The notes under the pieces are model-generated. The model saw only the letters and a list, made by a program, of their open reading frames with translations, had not been told where the DNA came from and did no database searches. 33,278 nt of DNA from an uncultured Bacilli bacterium (GTDB lineage Bacteria > Bacillota_I > Bacilli_A > RFN20 > CAG-826), in NCBI GenBank assembly GCA_944363535.1, contig CALVUG010000012.1:1-33278 (forward strand), given 5' to 3'. Positions 1 through 7,786 of this stretch are shown here, piece after piece; positions within the stretch are counted from its first letter, which is position 1; each line of letters starts with the position of its first letter. Position numbers and translations under genes: made by a program.

Positions 1-4
1 ATTT

Positions 5-2509
5 ATGAAAAAGTTTATTGTGTTTGCAAGTGCATTATTAGCGTTAGGTGGATTAAGTAGTTGCGCTGAACCTAGTCCAAGCGTAACGCCTGAATCATTT
101 AATTTTAATCAACCTTCTCTTACTTTGGAAGTAGGTCAAACTTCAAATTTTTCATACACTATCTTGCCTGAAAGCGCCAGCAACGCGAATGTGACTTTAA
201 CTTTATCTTCGACTGGTAAAGATATTGTCACTTTGAATAAATTGAATAAGACTTTGACTGGTTTAAGTGTCGGTCAAACTACTTTAAGAGGTAGTGTTGC
301 TAACACTAATTTAAGCGATTCGCTTGCTATCCACGTCGTCGAAGAAATTATCGAAGTAACTTCTATTAACGATGTTCGTACAAGTTATGAATTGACTATC
401 GGCGATACTTTATCGCTCTTTCCAACTGTTCTACCGGATGATGCTACGGAAAAGACGATCGTCTATTCTAGTTCTGATCCTAGCGTTGCAACCGTAAGCG
501 AAACTGGTGTCATAAACGCAGTGGGTGTAGGAACAAGTAATATTAGATTAGATACAATCGATGGAAGTGAAGTTTATTTTATCACTACTATCACGGTTAA
601 AGGTGTTTCAAATCCAATTACTAATATCAGTCTTTCTCCAAGCGAAGTAAGTGGTATCATTCCAGGAGAAACGGTGAAATTTAATGCGACTATCACACCA
701 ACGAACGCTTCAATGCGTAGTTTAGACTGGCTCGTTTCTAATGAAAATTATGGTGAAATTAATGAAGATGGTTTATTTACCGCCAAAGCGAGCGGGAATG
801 TCATCGTCACCGCTAGAGCTAAAGATGGAAGCGGGGTAGAAGCTAAGGCTAATGTTTATATTTCTGATCCAAAAGATATTAAAATTAGCGAAATTAGGCT
901 AAGTCCCGCAACTTTACATGTTGGTGTTGGTGATACTTTAGCCCCAAATGTTACTATCTTACCAGAAAAAGCTTATAACAAGACTTTGTCTTGGTCAATT
1001 GGTGATACAAGTATTGCAAGCGTCGATACAAGCGGAAATGCCACCGGTTTAAAAGAAGGTGTAACAACTTTGACAGCTAGAAGTACGGATGGCTCTAATG
1101 TTTCCGCCTCCATTAGCGTTAGTGTGGAAGCGATAAGCGTTCGTAAAACGCATTTAGAATTAGATAATTTCTATCGCGATCCATATTTTGCTCCAAGTCA
1201 CGGTAATCAAAAATTGCTCATGGTGCCAATTAAACTTTCTGGTTCATCTGGTACGGCTGAATGGACTGAGGCTAGACTTAATCAAGTAGAAGAAGCTATC
1301 TATGCTGAAAATCCAGAAACTGGTATGTCACTTGTTTCATATTACTATAATGCAAGTTATGGAAAACTTAATATTACAGGTGAAGTTGCTCCAGTTTATG
1401 AAACTCGTTTTACGCGTAATAATTTAGATAGCAATTGGAATAACTTGATTACGATGTATAACGAAGCTACGACTTGGCTTGGTCAAAATGGCATCAATTT
1501 AGATGATTATGACTCGAATGATGATGGCTTTATTGATTCTATTCACTTCATCGTTAACGCTGTTAATGTAGATGGAAATTCAAATATGTGGCCACACATG
1601 TTTCAAACTGGTAATATGCCTGGAACGACTACGAATCCTTTAACGAATACTTATTCCTTATCAAATTTAGATCATTTAGGTGATGCTATTACGACAATTC
1701 ATGAACAAGGTCACATTTTCGGCCTAGAAGATTATTACGATTATTCTTATAGTGGAAGAGATTACATTGGTAGTGCGGACATGCAATCTAATAACGTCAT
1801 GGATTGGAATGCTTTCTCTAAACTAAGTGTCGGTTGGGTTGATCCTTACGTTTTTGATACTTCTTTAGATAGCCAAACATTTACTCTTTATCCACAATCT
1901 ACAAGCGGGGACATTTTACTTATCCCAACTGAAAGTTGGAATGGCTCGATGTATGACGAATACATCTTGATTGAATTATTCGCTCCGGTGGGCAATAATG
2001 CATATTTCTGGAATGATTGGCATTATTCTTTAGGTGAGGGTGGAATTAGACTATATCATGTCGATGCAAGGCTTGGCCGTTTAGTGGGATCTTCTTCTGG
2101 CTGGGGGTATGATATGGAACTCATCCCTGATCCAAATAATTCTCCTGAACTTGTGGGAACAGGCGAATTCTTAAATACGAATTCTTATGATGATAGTGAC
2201 TACGCTCAAACCTTATACTCTTACGCTTCAAGCGCGATGAGAGAATATGAACCATATCATTTGTTACATCTCATCCAAGCGGGAGGAGAAGATACTTATT
2301 CCATTGGTAGTGGAAGCTATTTGAACCAAGGTCGTCCCTACTTAATTGAAGATGATTTGTTCCAAACTGGCGATGTCTTCACTTTAAGTTCTTATAGCGA
2401 TTTCTTCGAAAATGTCACGACATTTAATAACGGTGATTCTTTCCCGTATCGTATCGAATTTAATAAAGTTAGCAAAGATTCGGCGAGCATTACGGTCACT
2501 AGAATCTAA
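5..2509 (+). CDS. Secreted M6-family metalloprotease lipoprotein with Big_2-like repeats
   Basis: The 834-residue product starts with a lipoprotein signal peptide ending in the lipobox LSSC (Cys20), so it is probably anchored to the outer face of the membrane. Four bacterial Ig-like (Big_2-type) repeats follow at about residues 30-112, 116-199, 205-286 and 293-376, the last two carrying the recurrent K/TDGSxV signature. The catalytic part (about 395-730) has the zinc motif HEQGHIFGLED, giving ligands His566, His570 and Asp576 with Glu567 as general base, and a later Met-turn region NNVMDWNAFSKLSVGW. This HExxHxxGxxD pattern is that of the M6 (immune inhibitor A) peptidases. A DxDxNDDG-type calcium-binding loop lies at about residues 501-511. 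The final 100 residues have no recognised domain. The likely role is extracellular protein degradation; the substrate is unknown. Only four bases precede the ATG, so its promoter is outside the window. Confidence 0.88.
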   Translation: MKKFIVFASALLALGGLSSCAEPSPSVTPESFNFNQPSLTLEVGQTSNFSYTILPESASNANVTLTLSSTGKDIVTLNKLNKTLTGLSVGQTTLRGSVANTNLSDSLAIHVVEEIIEVTSINDVRTSYELTIGDTLSLFPTVLPDDATEKTIVYSSSDPSVATVSETGVINAVGVGTSNIRLDTIDGSEVYFITTITVKGVSNPITNISLSPSEVSGIIPGETVKFNATITPTNASMRSLDWLVSNENYGEINEDGLFTAKASGNVIVTARAKDGSGVEAKANVYISDPKDIKISEIRLSPATLHVGVGDTLAPNVTILPEKAYNKTLSWSIGDTSIASVDTSGNATGLKEGVTTLTARSTDGSNVSASISVSVEAISVRKTHLELDNFYRDPYFAPSHGNQKLLMVPIKLSGSSGTAEWTEARLNQVEEAIYAENPETGMSLVSYYYNASYGKLNITGEVAPVYETRFTRNNLDSNWNNLITMYNEATTWLGQNGINLDDYDSNDDGFIDSIHFIVNAVNVDGNSNMWPHMFQTGNMPGTTTNPLTNTYSLSNLDHLGDAITTIHEQGHIFGLEDYYDYSYSGRDYIGSADMQSNNVMDWNAFSKLSVGWVDPYVFDTSLDSQTFTLYPQSTSGDILLIPTESWNGSMYDEYILIELFAPVGNNAYFWNDWHYSLGEGGIRLYHVDARLGRLVGSSSGWGYDMELIPDPNNSPELVGTGEFLNTNSYDDSDYAQTLYSYASSAMREYEPYHLLHLIQAGGEDTYSIGSGSYLNQGRPYLIEDDLFQTGDVFTLSSYSDFFENVTTFNNGDSFPYRIEFNKVSKDSASITVTRI

Positions 2510-2535
2510 ATTTTAATTAAATATTTCAAATGAGA

Positions 2536-2565
2536 AAAAATGGTCTTTTACGGCCATTTTTCTTC
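2536..2565 (+). terminator. Rho-independent terminator after the M6 protease gene
   Basis: A 10-bp stem (arms 2536-2545 and 2552-2561, one G-T wobble) closes a 6-base loop and runs into a T-rich tail. The A-rich left arm suggests it could also work on the opposite strand. It separates the protease gene from cls. Confidence 0.8.
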
Positions 2566-2586
2566 ATATTGTAAGACTAAAAAATA

Positions 2587-2595
2587 TGATATAAT
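2587..2595 (+). promoter_or_regulatory. Extended -10 promoter of cls (near-leaderless)
   Basis: TGATATAAT is a perfect extended -10 element. The box ends eight bases before the cls ATG at 2604, so transcription should start within about two bases of the start codon. No Shine-Dalgarno sequence fits between. No convincing -35 is visible, which is tolerable for an extended -10. Confidence 0.7.
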
Positions 2596-2603
2596 TTTTC
2601 TGG

Positions 2604-4178
2604 ATGAAAAAATTTCTTAAATTTATTACAGGACGTCTATTCTTCACCGGTTTAGTTTTTCTTCTCGATATCGCGATATATGCGGGCATCATCTTCCTCA
2701 TCATGCGTTATGCGGTGAGCCCTGATTACATCGGTGAAATTTTACTCATCATCGCCGTCATTTCTTACGTCTTAGCTATCGGTATCATGTTCTATATCGT
2801 CAATTCAAAAATTCATGATTCTTACAAGATAAGCTGGCTCGTCGTCACGGGAGCGATTCCAGTCTTCGGTCCAATCTTCTTCTTACTTTTCGCTAATAAG
2901 AAATTTACTAAGAAAGAAAGAAGGATGGAAAGAGCGATCAAAGCTATCTTAGATAACGTTCCGATGAAAAAGGAAGTGGAAGAGGAAGTAAAGAAATTAA
3001 ATATCGATGCTTTGCTCATGTCCAATTACATCTATAAAGAGACTGGTTCACCTCTCACTAATGAAAGTTACGTCAAATATTTCCCCTTTGGGGAAAAAGC
3101 CTTCCCTTACATGCTCGAAGAATTAAGTAAGGCTAAACATTACATCTTCTTAGAATATTTCATCATCGAAGAAGGTTTGATGTGGAATTCGATACTTGAC
3201 ATTTTAAAACAAAAAGCGAGCGAAGGAGTGGACGTAAGAGTGCTATATGATGATGTGGGAAGCGTCTCTACGTTACCTAAAAAATATTATTTAAAGTTAA
3301 GGAAGTTTGGCATTAAGGCTCATGCGGTCAATCCGCTAAATTTGAGGATGTCGATTAGATTAAATAACCGTGATCATAGAAAGATTATGGTCATCGATGG
3401 GCATACTGGTTTTACCGGGGGCATCAATTTAGCGGACGAATACATCAATAAGAAAAAAAGATTTGGCGTTTGGAAAGATAATGCGATCATGATTAAAGGT
3501 GAAGCCGTTTACGGCTTAACAAGACTTTTTTTAGGTAGTTGGCTCACCATCGAAAAACCTGATCGCCCGACGATGTTCGACGCCTATCTTCCTAGCGTCC
3601 ACATGGATGAATGCGCGCCTTTTTTAAAACGTGGTTACGTCCAATGTTACGGTGACATTCCTTTTAACTACGAAGCCGTCGGCGAAAACATTTACTTACA
3701 TTTGATTGAAAGGGCGAAAAAATACGTCTACATCGCGACGCCATATCTCATAATCGATGCCCAGATGATGTCCGCTTTAGTAAGCGCCGCGAAGCAAGGC
3801 GTGGACGTCCGCATTTTAATGCCAGGCATCCCTGATAAGAAATTAGTGTATTCCCTCGCTCATTCTTATTATCAAGCCTTATTAAAAGGTGGAGTGAAGA
3901 TTTATGAATATACGCCAGGCTTCGTCCACATGAAGATGTTCGTCGTCGATGATATCTACGCCACATGCGGGACGGTGAATTTAGATTTTAGATCATTATT
4001 CTTACATTTAGAAAATGGTACTTTCTTATATAGGACGCCTTGCATCATGGATATGAAGCAAGATTTCATCGATTCATTAGAACTTTCTAAATTCATCAGC
4101 TACGATGAATATCGTAAACCAAAAATATTCAAACGTTTGAAGTGGGGTATCTTAAGGATGTTCGCACCTTTACTTTAA
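2604..4178 (+). CDS. cls: Cardiolipin synthase (phospholipase D family)
   Basis: This 524-residue membrane protein condenses two phosphatidylglycerol molecules into cardiolipin. Two N-terminal membrane segments (about residues 10-35 and 40-66) and a third hydrophobic stretch near 78-95 precede the catalytic part, as in bacterial ClsA. Both HKD motifs are intact: HRKIMVID with His258, Lys260 and Asp265, followed by GGINLADEY, and HMKMFVVDD with His442, Lys444 and Asp449, followed by GTVNLDFRS. Length and order match the Firmicutes Cls family. The ATG at 2604 is chosen because it directly follows a -10 box; there is no Shine-Dalgarno sequence. The next gene starts 14 bases downstream and has one, so the two are probably co-transcribed. 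Confidence 0.93.
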   Translation: MKKFLKFITGRLFFTGLVFLLDIAIYAGIIFLIMRYAVSPDYIGEILLIIAVISYVLAIGIMFYIVNSKIHDSYKISWLVVTGAIPVFGPIFFLLFANKKFTKKERRMERAIKAILDNVPMKKEVEEEVKKLNIDALLMSNYIYKETGSPLTNESYVKYFPFGEKAFPYMLEELSKAKHYIFLEYFIIEEGLMWNSILDILKQKASEGVDVRVLYDDVGSVSTLPKKYYLKLRKFGIKAHAVNPLNLRMSIRLNNRDHRKIMVIDGHTGFTGGINLADEYINKKKRFGVWKDNAIMIKGEAVYGLTRLFLGSWLTIEKPDRPTMFDAYLPSVHMDECAPFLKRGYVQCYGDIPFNYEAVGENIYLHLIERAKKYVYIATPYLIIDAQMMSALVSAAKQGVDVRILMPGIPDKKLVYSLAHSYYQALLKGGVKIYEYTPGFVHMKMFVVDDIYATCGTVNLDFRSLFLHLENGTFLYRTPCIMDMKQDFIDSLELSKFISYDEYRKPKIFKRLKWGILRMFAPLL

Positions 4179-4192
4179 AAAAAGGAAAAACT

Positions 4193-4921
4193 ATGACTAA
4201 TGCACAGAAATTTCTTGAATTATTCAATCGTCTCGACGACTTATTAAGAAAATATTATAACGATTACGATCGCTCCCGCTCCTTGATTGCTCGTTACGCT
4301 GGTCAATTAGAAAAATCGAACAATAAGACTTTACAAGAAAGAGGAAGATTACTAAACGAGATAAGAGTGTTTCGAAATTCTTTAATCCATGAATTCGATA
4401 TGAATCGCGACGGTTTATTTGAAGTATCGAATAAAGCTTTAGAAGCTTTAAGAAGAGAAGTAGAAATGTTAGATAAACCTTTAAGAGCGAATGATTTCAT
4501 GACGAAAATTAAAGATGTCGTCTACTTAAATTTACATTCCCAAATTGGTGAAGCCATCAAAGTGATGGTGGAGAAAGGTTTTCTTCATCTTCCCGTCTTA
4601 GAAGACGGTCATCTCGTCGGGGTCTTTTCTCCTAACGTCTTATTTCGTTACCTCGCGGAAGAAGAACATATTTCCGGTCGTATCATCGATTTGAAGATGG
4701 ATGATTTGATGAATTACATTCCTATCAAGGAACATATTTCCGAATTTTATGCTTTCACTTCAAGAAAAGCTATTTCTAGCGACGTTAATGATATGTTTGC
4801 CTCCTATTCTAAGATTGGAAAAAGGCTCGCTCTCGTGTTCGTGACGGAAAATGGTAAAGAAGATGAATTTATCTTAGGTTTAATTTCACCGAGCGACATG
4901 TTACGAGCGGATGAGATGTAA
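4193..4921 (+). CDS. CBS-domain protein with N-terminal HEPN-like domain
   Basis: The 242-residue product has an all-helical N-terminal part (about 1-95) and two C-terminal CBS repeats (about 100-165 and 170-240). The first CBS repeat is recognisable from its pattern of a variable ligand region followed by HLPVLEDGHLVGVFSPNVLF; the second is more divergent. CBS pairs normally sense adenine nucleotides. The helical part carries RNSLIH (Arg61-Asn62 to His66), matching the R-[NDH]-xxx-H signature of HEPN domains, many of which are RNases. The ATG at 4193 is preferred over the in-frame ATG at 4142, because AAAGGA sits six bases upstream and the earlier start would run into the end of cls. Function is unknown; a nucleotide-controlled RNA-binding or RNase protein is one inference. 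It lies directly upstream of the rimP-nusA operon. Confidence 0.75.
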   Translation: MTNAQKFLELFNRLDDLLRKYYNDYDRSRSLIARYAGQLEKSNNKTLQERGRLLNEIRVFRNSLIHEFDMNRDGLFEVSNKALEALRREVEMLDKPLRANDFMTKIKDVVYLNLHSQIGEAIKVMVEKGFLHLPVLEDGHLVGVFSPNVLFRYLAEEEHISGRIIDLKMDDLMNYIPIKEHISEFYAFTSRKAISSDVNDMFASYSKIGKRLALVFVTENGKEDEFILGLISPSDMLRADEM

Positions 4922-4938
4922 GATAAAACATTTATCTT
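4920..4938. repeat. Perfect 8-bp inverted repeat overlapping the rimP -35 box
   Basis: AAGATAAA at 4920-4927 and TTTATCTT at 4931-4938 are perfect reverse complements around a 3-base spacer. The repeat covers the stop codon of the CBS gene and the first bases of the -35 hexamer of the next promoter. It has no T-run behind it, so it is a poor terminator. It could be an operator or mRNA 3'-end hairpin. Confidence 0.5.
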
Positions 4939-4965
4939 GCAAAGCAGAGAAAAAATCGCTATGAT
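4937..4965 (+). promoter_or_regulatory. Sigma-A type promoter of the rimP-nusA-infB operon
   Basis: TTGCAA (4937-4942) and TATGAT (4960-4965) are spaced by 17 bases, close to the housekeeping consensus. Transcription should begin near 4972, leaving a leader of about 84 bases before rimP. This contrasts with the leaderless promoters elsewhere in the window. Confidence 0.65.
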
Positions 4966-4971
4966 AATAAC

Positions 4972-5045
4972 GAACTTAGCGATAAGTTCAAAAACATTTC
5001 TTAAAATATTAAGAAGTGGCCTTCGGGTCACTTCTTTGCTTGTTT
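4972..5045 (+). promoter_or_regulatory. Structured 5' leader of rimP-nusA, candidate attenuator
   Basis: The leader begins with a 7-bp hairpin (4972-4978 with 4983-4989) capped by a GCGA (GNRA) tetraloop. Next comes an AU-rich hairpin (4995-5004 with 5009-5018, one G-U pair, loop AATA). Its right arm shares bases 5011-5018 with the left arm of a stronger UUCG-capped hairpin (5011-5021 with 5026-5036). The last two helices cannot coexist. That is the layout of an antiterminator/terminator switch, placed between a good promoter and the rimP Shine-Dalgarno sequence. The effector is unknown; NusA autocontrol is one possibility, since nusA operons are autoregulated in some bacteria. Confidence 0.5.
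5011..5045 (+). terminator. Terminator hairpin with CTTCGG loop before rimP
   Basis: An 11-bp stem (5011-5021 with 5026-5036, one G-T pair) carries a TTCG tetraloop closed by C-G. It is followed by a broken T-tract (TTGCTTGTTT). Its 3' end lies only a few bases before the AGGAGG at 5046. It may end transcripts from cls and the CBS gene, attenuate the rimP operon, or both. Confidence 0.65.
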
Positions 5046-5055
5046 AGGAGGATGG

Positions 5056-5511
5056 ATGTTAGATTTAGAAAAATTAAAAGCTCAAATTGAAGAGACGATT
5101 AGCCCGTTAGGTTATTCCATTTATCAAATTAAATATCATGTCGTCGAAAAAGAAAAACTTCTTTCCATCATCGTAGATCATGAAGAAGATATCGATTTAA
5201 ATCGCATAAGCGTAGTGTCCGATATCATCTCAGCGAAACTCGATGAACTTGATCCGATCGAAGAAGCTTACACATTAGACGTTTCTTCCCTCGGAGCGGA
5301 AAAGCCGATAGATATCGATAAATTAGAAAAATACGTCGGTAGAAAAGTTAATCTACATTTATCTCATCCTTACCAAGGAGAAAATTATCTAGAAGGCATA
5401 TTAAAAGAAGTGGATGAAAAAGAAGTCACTCTTCGCGTCCAAGTGAAAGCGAAGATGAAAGATATCATCTTAAATAGACTTCACATCGATAAAGCTAGAC
5501 TTGCCGTCTAA
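5056..5511 (+). CDS. rimP: Ribosome maturation factor RimP
   Basis: RimP assists maturation of the 30S ribosomal subunit. The 151-residue length matches the family (Bacillus homologue about 156). The N-terminal half has the family's ISPLGYSIYQIKY and ISVVSDIISAKLDELDPIEEAYTLDVSS-like region leading to SLGAEKPI, and the C-terminal half forms the small SH3-like barrel ending in the LNRLHIDKARL segment. AGGAGG at 5046-5051 decides the start at 5056 rather than the overlapping ATG at 5052 in another frame. Position directly before nusA is the classical arrangement. It is the first gene of the operon and sits behind the structured leader. Confidence 0.9.
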   Translation: MLDLEKLKAQIEETISPLGYSIYQIKYHVVEKEKLLSIIVDHEEDIDLNRISVVSDIISAKLDELDPIEEAYTLDVSSLGAEKPIDIDKLEKYVGRKVNLHLSHPYQGENYLEGILKEVDEKEVTLRVQVKAKMKDIILNRLHIDKARLAV

Positions 5512-5551
5512 AAAATAAAAAAAGGAAATAGATGAAGGAGAAAATAAATTT

Positions 5552-7216
5552 ATGAAACTAAACAAAAATTTCCTCGATTCGATGCTCACATTAGAAAATG
5601 AAAAAGGCATCAAAAAAGAACAGATTATCGACATCATTAAAAAAGCCTTTGCAAGCGTCTACATCAAACAAGTTTTAAGAGGCGGGGACGATGCGAAAGT
5701 GGAAGTCGAACTCGATGAAGAAAAACCAGCGATCGAATTATATTATCTAAGGAAAGTCGTCGAAAACGAAGACGATATTCAAGATGATTATCTTGAAATT
5801 TCTAAAGAAGAAGCGCTTAAAATCGGCCCTAAATCGAAAGTGAAAGTTGGCGAGGATTTTAAAGAAAAAGTTGATCTTGATGATTTCATGGAAAAATACG
5901 CCAAGAAAGTCATGGACAACATGAAACAAAAGATCGCTGAAATCGAAAAAGCTATCTTATTTGATATGTACAAAGATAAGATTGGTGAAATGATTACCGG
6001 TATCGTCGAAAAAAGCGATGAAAATTCGACTTTAGTGAATATTGGTCGTACGTCCGTCACTTTGAACGAACACGCTAAAATCGGTAACGAAAAATTTGAA
6101 GTCGGTCAACAAATTAAACTTTACGTAAAAGACGTGAGCGTCTCTTCTAAACACGGCGCCCAAATTCTTGTCAGCAGGAGCGATAATGGGTTTTTAAGAA
6201 GGCTACTTGAAGAAGAAATTTCTGAAGTTTACGATGGCACCGTCGTCATCAAAGATATCGCTCGTAAAGCCGGGGAAAGAGCCAAAGTTAGCGTCTACAC
6301 AAATGATCCTAACGTCGATCCAGTCGGTTCTTGCATCGGCCCAAATGGGGCAAGAATTCAAAAAGTTATGTCCGAACTTTTCAATGGTCGCGATAACGAA
6401 AGAATTGACGTCATCAATTATTCAGATAACCCAGCGATTTACATCGCTGAATCGCTTAAACCCGCACCTATCTTAGGAGTGAATTTAAACGAAGAAACAA
6501 AAGATGCTTTAATCGTCGTACGTCCTGAAGCTAAATCCTTAGCCATCGGTAAAAGCGGACAAAACGTCTCTTTAGCGTCTCGTCTCACCGGTTGGAAAGT
6601 AAAGATTAAAGACGAAAATGAAGCGTTAGAAGAAGGTCTAACTTATAAACTTTACGAAGAAGTCGTGGCGGAAGATCAAAAAGAACGTAGCAAAAAAGAA
6701 TATGAACTTTATCTTAAATCTTTGGCATCTAAACAAGAAAGTAAGCCATCTGAAAGTGAAGAACTAGCTAAACCTAGCGATGTTACTTCTATTGAAGTAA
6801 AAGAAGAAGAAAAAGTTATTGTTCCAAGCAAAGAAAGTAAAGTTGAAGCACCAGTGGTTGAACCAAAAGTTGAAGAAAAAGTTGAAGCGCCAAGCACGAA
6901 AAAAGACGTCCAGACGACGAAGACTTTAGAAGAACTTGAAAAGCAACTTGAAATCGAAAAAGAACGCGAAGAAAAGAAAAATCAAAAACCGAAACGTACC
7001 GCCCGTAAAGACTTATTTGAAACAGAAAAAGTTAAAGAAAAAGTCGAGGCGAAAGAAGATGAGACGAAGAAAGCTAATTATATGTCCATCTATACGGATG
7101 AAGAATTATCCGCGCTTGAAGCTGAAGAAAATTTTGACGATTACGATGACGATTACGACGATGACATCGATTACGATGAATATGATGAATATTACGATGA
7201 TGATGAGGGTCGTTAA
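5552..7216 (+). CDS. nusA: Transcription termination/antitermination factor NusA with long acidic tail
   Basis: NusA binds RNA polymerase and nascent RNA and modulates pausing, termination and antitermination. The 554-residue product has the N-terminal polymerase-binding domain (1-130), an S1 domain (about 135-200), KH1 with GSCIGPNGARIQKV (about 260-275) and KH2 with KSLAIGKSGQNVSLASRL (about 328-345). Residues after about 370 form a low-complexity Lys/Glu/Pro-rich linker ending in a strongly acidic Asp/Tyr/Glu tail. The common Firmicutes NusA is roughly 370 residues, so about 180 residues are extra. GAAGGAG lies 11 bases upstream. The stop overlaps the ATG of ylxR by one base, suggesting translational coupling. 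Confidence 0.93.
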   Translation: MKLNKNFLDSMLTLENEKGIKKEQIIDIIKKAFASVYIKQVLRGGDDAKVEVELDEEKPAIELYYLRKVVENEDDIQDDYLEISKEEALKIGPKSKVKVGEDFKEKVDLDDFMEKYAKKVMDNMKQKIAEIEKAILFDMYKDKIGEMITGIVEKSDENSTLVNIGRTSVTLNEHAKIGNEKFEVGQQIKLYVKDVSVSSKHGAQILVSRSDNGFLRRLLEEEISEVYDGTVVIKDIARKAGERAKVSVYTNDPNVDPVGSCIGPNGARIQKVMSELFNGRDNERIDVINYSDNPAIYIAESLKPAPILGVNLNEETKDALIVVRPEAKSLAIGKSGQNVSLASRLTGWKVKIKDENEALEEGLTYKLYEEVVAEDQKERSKKEYELYLKSLASKQESKPSESEELAKPSDVTSIEVKEEEKVIVPSKESKVEAPVVEPKVEEKVEAPSTKKDVQTTKTLEELEKQLEIEKEREEKKNQKPKRTARKDLFETEKVKEKVEAKEDETKKANYMSIYTDEELSALEAEENFDDYDDDYDDDIDYDEYDEYYDDDEGR

Positions 7217-7473
7217 TGAAAAAGATTCCGTTAAGAACTTGTATCGTCACGCGTGAAGTGCATCCGAAAAGTGAGTTGCTTCGCATCGTTAACGTCAAAG
7301 AAGATTTAATCTATGATCCAAGTGGAAAGATCGATGGTCACGGAGCCTACATCTTAAAAGATAAGAAGGCTTTGACGCTACTAAAGAAAAATCCGAAGAT
7401 TTTAGAAAGAATCTACAAGAAGAGCGATTATTCTACTTTGTTTGATGAATTAGAGAAAGCGATCGAAAAATAA
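7216..7473 (+). CDS. ylxR: YlxR (DUF448) nucleic-acid-binding protein
   Basis: The 85-residue product shows the family's PLRTCIVTREVHPKSELLRI opening and the later GHGAYI motif, with basic residues in the C-terminal half. YlxR proteins are small RNA-binding proteins encoded between nusA and infB; recent work in Bacillus describes them as modulators of RNase P (RnpM). The start overlaps the nusA stop (TAATG), so it probably relies on translational coupling and has no separate Shine-Dalgarno sequence. YlxQ follows after one base. Confidence 0.92.
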   Translation: MKKIPLRTCIVTREVHPKSELLRIVNVKEDLIYDPSGKIDGHGAYILKDKKALTLLKKNPKILERIYKKSDYSTLFDELEKAIEK

Positions 7474-7474
7474 G

Positions 7475-7774
7475 ATGTTAGACTTATTAAATTTCCTTAC
7501 TTTGTTAAATCGTGGGCGTAAAGTTTATTTTAATCGGCACGCTATTGAGCTAGTAAAGAAAGATAAGGTTAACTTACTAATTATCTTCGATATCATCTCA
7601 AGTCGCACTAAAAAAGAAGTAGAAAATATCATCAAAGATAAAAAGATTGAAGTTAGAACGTTACACGTTTCAAAAGAAGAATTAGATAATTCTTTTAAAA
7701 AAGATGTCACTCTCATCGGAGTAAGTGACATCCATGCGGTAAAAAAGATTCTAACTTTGATCGATGGAAAGTGA
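7475..7774 (+). CDS. ylxQ: YlxQ, L7Ae-family ribosomal-type RNA-binding protein
   Basis: This 99-residue protein has the L7Ae/L30e fold pattern seen in YlxQ: an N-terminal LLNRGRKVYF segment (equivalent to the family's ARRAGKL region), a central LLIIFDIISSRTKKEV strand-helix and a final VTLIGVSDIHAVKKIL. L7Ae-type proteins bind kink-turn RNA. Gene order (after ylxR, before infB) is the strongest support. The start lies one base after the ylxR stop. The family is divergent and its cellular role is not well defined. Confidence 0.85.
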   Translation: MLDLLNFLTLLNRGRKVYFNRHAIELVKKDKVNLLIIFDIISSRTKKEVENIIKDKKIEVRTLHVSKEELDNSFKKDVTLIGVSDIHAVKKILTLIDGK

Positions 7775-7786
7775 GGTTAAATTCAT

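Noticed and set aside
4142-4192. Earlier in-frame start for the CBS protein
   Set aside because: It would overlap the end of cls and lacks a Shine-Dalgarno sequence, whereas AAAGGA sits correctly before 4193.
4193-4921. Toxin-antitoxin or abortive-infection locus based on the HEPN-like motif
   Set aside because: There is no small partner gene such as MNT, and the flanking genes are housekeeping; a defence role would be guesswork.
7138-7210. GAT/GAC-rich stretch as a microsatellite or phase-variation repeat
   Set aside because: The codons vary between GAT, GAC, TAT and TAC with no constant unit, so it is a low-complexity protein tail and not a slippage repeat.
7074-7298. Minus-strand open frame rich in His and Arg across the nusA tail and ylxR
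   Set aside because: It is the reverse complement of the GATGAT-type acidic tail codons and the ylxR start, so its composition is an artefact.
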